Shown piece after piece: positions 30,101-31,493 of a DNA stretch of 31,493 nt. Every line of letters begins with the position of its first letter. The stretch's first letter is position 1. Source of the DNA: CAYXRK01 sp964467615 (lineage in GTDB: Bacteria > Hydrogenedentota > Hydrogenedentia > Hydrogenedentales > GCA-2746185); contig CAYXRK010000036.1 in the NCBI GenBank assembly GCA_964467615.1, positions 1-31,493 on the forward strand, given 5' to 3'. The notes under the pieces are model-generated. The model made no database searches, had not been told where the DNA came from, and saw only the letters and a program-made list of their open reading frames with translations. The translations under genes and the position numbers were made by a program.

Positions 30101-30374
30101 CGTCCGACGCTCACCACAATTCACTGAGGAAGACGAGGAATTCGTCGGCAAAGTAATTCGACTTTTGGAAGACGGAGCACTCCCGAAGGCTACGTCGAAA
30201 CGAATCGCAAGTGCGCTGAAAAAGCCGGAGAACCGCGATCCCCTCAAGGTGCTTGGGGTGTTGCGGCGCGAAATTAAGTCCGATCTATTTCAGACAAATC
30301 CGGCCACGCATGCTAATCGGTCGAACGCGCCGCGTGAAGTGATTCTTTCCTCGTATCTCGTCGTAAAGCCATGA
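27159..30374 (+). CDS. PLD-like / SNF2 helicase fusion, probable defence or restriction helicase
   Basis: A 1071-residue protein. Residues ~1-200 are a phospholipase D-like domain with one HxK motif (ERLHAKLYIM, ITGSSNFTEAGL, LEFNVEL), a fold found in nucleases and DNA-binding subunits. The SNF2/DEAD helicase core follows: ADVVGLGKTY (~276), FIDESHRF (~352), VSATPLNN (~381), IIFTESKETAEYLAGKI (~670), STEVLAEGVNLH, and the motif VI region PTRLIQRVGRVNRVD. This predicts ATP-driven DNA translocation or remodelling. The C-terminal ~250 residues are acidic to basic and unassigned. Start ATG 27159 has no strong ribosome binding site. The stop overlaps the next start by 4 nt (ATGA at 30371-30374), so the two are cotranslated. 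The partner is an Eco57I-type methylase, and the pair fits phage-defence loci. Confidence 0.87.
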   Translation: MSTDLTFITNEPDKSLRDRFGALLGDDTRYFDCLVGYFFISGFHNLHPALTTTEKIRILVGIKTDRTIYDLIQTGKGQQEFVLESHARVRELLPATILAEFEKSDDNFNIEEGIRKFVEWLKSRKLEIRAYPSERLHAKLYIMTFHEDDRDKGRVITGSSNFTEAGLRDNLEFNVELKNRTDYEFALEKFNELWDKSVDVTEDYVTTIEVKSPYARFTPYELYLKFLYEYFRGELNIQGELDDIHLPDGFKKLQYQEEAVLNARKVLDEYGGVFLADVVGLGKTYMSALLAQHLNEPCLVIAPPHLLDQNNPGSWRNVFRDFGVRGAEFESLGKLEALLRRDLTRYKTVFIDESHRFRTETTRSYELLATICKGKRVVLVSATPLNNTPEDILSQVKLFQAGKNSTIPNIRNLEAFFGRMRRRIEGLDRKTDHAEYFGAVKENARETRENVLKYLMIRRTRTEIETYYGEDLKRQGLKFPVVADPEALFYQFNQTEAEVFDETIQALTNDFKYTRYMPLTYYKGDRDKNEIQSQKNLAKFMKVLAVKRLESSFIAFRSTLRRFIRTYEHVIGQFRNGRVFISKDYIGKVFVLLEADDEQGIERLLDDDKVEQLPADKFKPEFISDLESDLRVMQRVHERWSKVTRDPKWESFRELLKTKRELTSSKVIIFTESKETAEYLAGKIRDEVERKVLLFTGASHRSVRDEVNDNFDAKAYQRKDDYRILVSTEVLAEGVNLHRSNVVINYDIPWNPTRLIQRVGRVNRVDTTFDTIHTFNFFPTDEGNDLIKLREAAEAKIHAFIQMLGADARLLTEGEEVVSHDLFAKWNSKKTITGEDEDEESELKYLTEIRDVRDNDPTRFERIKRLPKKARSTRDASPEPPSENRPAVLTYFRKGRLDKFFLADSGEKSAIELDFMTTAKVLKPADKNEHLQSIPREFYDLLDRNKAAFERATTTEAEEAEVTHRGNPNDTVILKRLKDKAVRRSPQFTEEDEEFVGKVIRLLEDGALPKATSKRIASALKKPENRDPLKVLGVLRREIKSDLFQTNPATHANRSNAPREVILSSYLVVKP

Positions 30375-31493
30375 ATCGCGAACAAGCCCGACAGCGCGTT
30401 GCCGAGACCTTTCCGCGACCGTTCGAGAAGCGGAAGTTCCTCGAATTCATTCGTAACCTGCTCAATGCTTTCGACGAATCGAAGGCGCAGAAGTGGAACT
30501 CGAACTACGTCAAGGACGCCTTCAAGGATCACGTCAACGGCTACGAGCGCCTTGGCACATACACGTCACCCGACGGCGAAAAGCTCGACGTGTTAGTCGT
30601 CCACCTGACAGCGGAATCCAAACTCGAACGCGCACGCACAGCGATCCGAAATTTCGTAGCGCATCATCTCAAGACCCGCGATAACAAAGATGCTGCGCTC
30701 GTAGCCTTCGTCTCGCCTACGGAAAAACAGTGGCGATTCTCGTACGGCAAAATGGAATACGCCGCCGTCGAGAAAAAAGACGGCAAAATCGGCGTGCAAA
30801 CCAAACTCACGCCTGCCCGACGCAGTTCCTACATCGTCGGTGAGGGGGAAAGTTGCCACACGGCGCAAAGCCGATTTCTCAACCTGCTCCAAGACACCAC
30901 GAACAAACCGACGCTCGCCCAAATTGAGGACGCCTTCAGCGTCGAGGCCGTCACCAAGGAATTCTTCGAACAATACAAAACACTGTTCCTGGATCTGAAA
31001 GATGACCTTGACGAACTCGTCAACAGAGACAAGGCCGTCGGCGCGGAGTTCGCTAGCAAGAAACTCAACACGACGGACTTTGCCAAGAAACTCATGGGCC
31101 AAATCGTCTTTCTTTATTTCCTGCAAAAGAAGGGCTGGCTCGGAGTGCCCAAGGGTGGCGATTGGGGCGACGGCCCGCACAATTTTCTCCGCCAGCTATT
31201 CGACGGAACATTCGGCAGTTACACGAACTTTTTCGACGGCATTCTTGAACCGCTCTTTTACGACACGCTCGCCACGGATCGCGGCCACGACGCTTGGTGC
31301 GCAACCTTCAACTGTCGCATTCCATTTCTTAACGGTGGACTATTCGAACCGCTTCGCGATTACGATTGGAGAGCAACCGAAATCGTTATTTCCAACACGC
31401 TCTTCTCGAACACCAAGACAACGAAGGCCGGTGACACTGGTACGGGCATCCTCGACGTATTCGACCGCTACAACTTCACGGTCAACGAGGCGG
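30371..31493 (+). CDS. Eco57I/type IIG-like restriction-modification methylase, 3' end cut by window
   Basis: The frame starts at ATG 30371 and is still open at the right edge; 374 residues are visible. N-terminal residues ~1-150 (KWNSNYVKDAFKDHVNGYERL, KLDVLVVHL, WRFSYGKMEYA) match the start of large Eco57I-family enzymes. FAKKLMGQIVFLYFLQKKGWLG, then IPFLNGGLFEPL and GILDVFDRYNFTVNEA, are the characteristic segments just before the methyltransferase domain. The SAM-binding FxGxG and NPPY motifs should lie beyond the window. Family enzymes combine N6-adenine methylation and, in type IIG, DNA cleavage in one chain. Coupled to the upstream PLD-SNF2 helicase by the 4-nt overlap. Confidence 0.85.
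   Translation, partial: MNREQARQRVAETFPRPFEKRKFLEFIRNLLNAFDESKAQKWNSNYVKDAFKDHVNGYERLGTYTSPDGEKLDVLVVHLTAESKLERARTAIRNFVAHHLKTRDNKDAALVAFVSPTEKQWRFSYGKMEYAAVEKKDGKIGVQTKLTPARRSSYIVGEGESCHTAQSRFLNLLQDTTNKPTLAQIEDAFSVEAVTKEFFEQYKTLFLDLKDDLDELVNRDKAVGAEFASKKLNTTDFAKKLMGQIVFLYFLQKKGWLGVPKGGDWGDGPHNFLRQLFDGTFGSYTNFFDGILEPLFYDTLATDRGHDAWCATFNCRIPFLNGGLFEPLRDYDWRATEIVISNTLFSNTKTTKAGDTGTGILDVFDRYNFTVNEA

Noticed and set aside
27159..31493. Calling the helicase-methylase pair DISARM
   Set aside because: DISARM has separate PLD, SNF2, DrmA and DrmB proteins; here PLD and SNF2 are fused and no DrmA/DrmB is visible in the window.

Overview
The window looks like a piece of a GC-rich Gram-negative (diderm) bacterial chromosome. 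This rests on two predicted secreted proteins with C-terminal anchor/sorting tails, a possible lipoprotein sulfatase-fold enzyme and an O-antigen-ligase-type membrane protein. The mix of REP-like hairpins, Ig-like and propeller secreted proteins, planctomycete-like integrase fragments and large TPR proteins suggests a PVC-adjacent or Hydrogenedentota-like lineage. That placement is inference; there is no rRNA or other phylogenetic marker in the window, and no tRNA gene or CRISPR array was seen.

Layout. (a) 1-2.2 kb: the 3' part of a PA/M28-like protein with missing metal ligands, a SpoU/TrmH RNA methyltransferase and an SRPBCC protein. (b) 2.3-9.2 kb: two large exported proteins. The first has seven exact 62-residue propeller repeats followed by Ig-like repeats. 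The second has a propeller-like part, an inserted carbohydrate-binding-like domain and a ZU5-like region. They share almost the same C-terminal tail, which suggests a common surface-sorting pathway; a strong terminator closes the second. (c) 9.2-9.8 kb: a MazF/PemK-type toxin-antitoxin pair. (d) 10-15.8 kb: an O-antigen ligase/TPR protein whose coding region carries REP-like hairpins in frame, and a convergent sulfatase-fold enzyme with Thr in place of the formylglycine Cys and an inserted jelly-roll-like domain. (e) 16-19.1 kb: an RlmI-type rRNA methyltransferase, a small cyclic-nucleotide-binding protein, a small four-Cys protein, a GGQ release-factor-like protein and a secreted protein of unknown function.

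(f) 19.3-27 kb, the most unusual part: an apparent operon with a good candidate promoter. It encodes an integrase-arm/MshEN fusion, a GspE/PilB-like ATPase with tandem MshEN motifs but an altered Walker B region, a 1142-residue TPR-propeller-TPR-Ser/Thr kinase, and a GlmU-like sugar nucleotidyltransferase/acyltransferase. No pilin, platform protein or secretin is nearby. The set may be a signalling module that reuses a secretion-ATPase fold, with cyclic-di-GMP sensing and kinase output. This is a hypothesis.

(g) 27.2 kb to the right edge: a PLD-SNF2 helicase fusion overlapping by 4 nt the start of an Eco57I-type restriction-modification methylase. This is a probable phage-defence module cut by the window edge.
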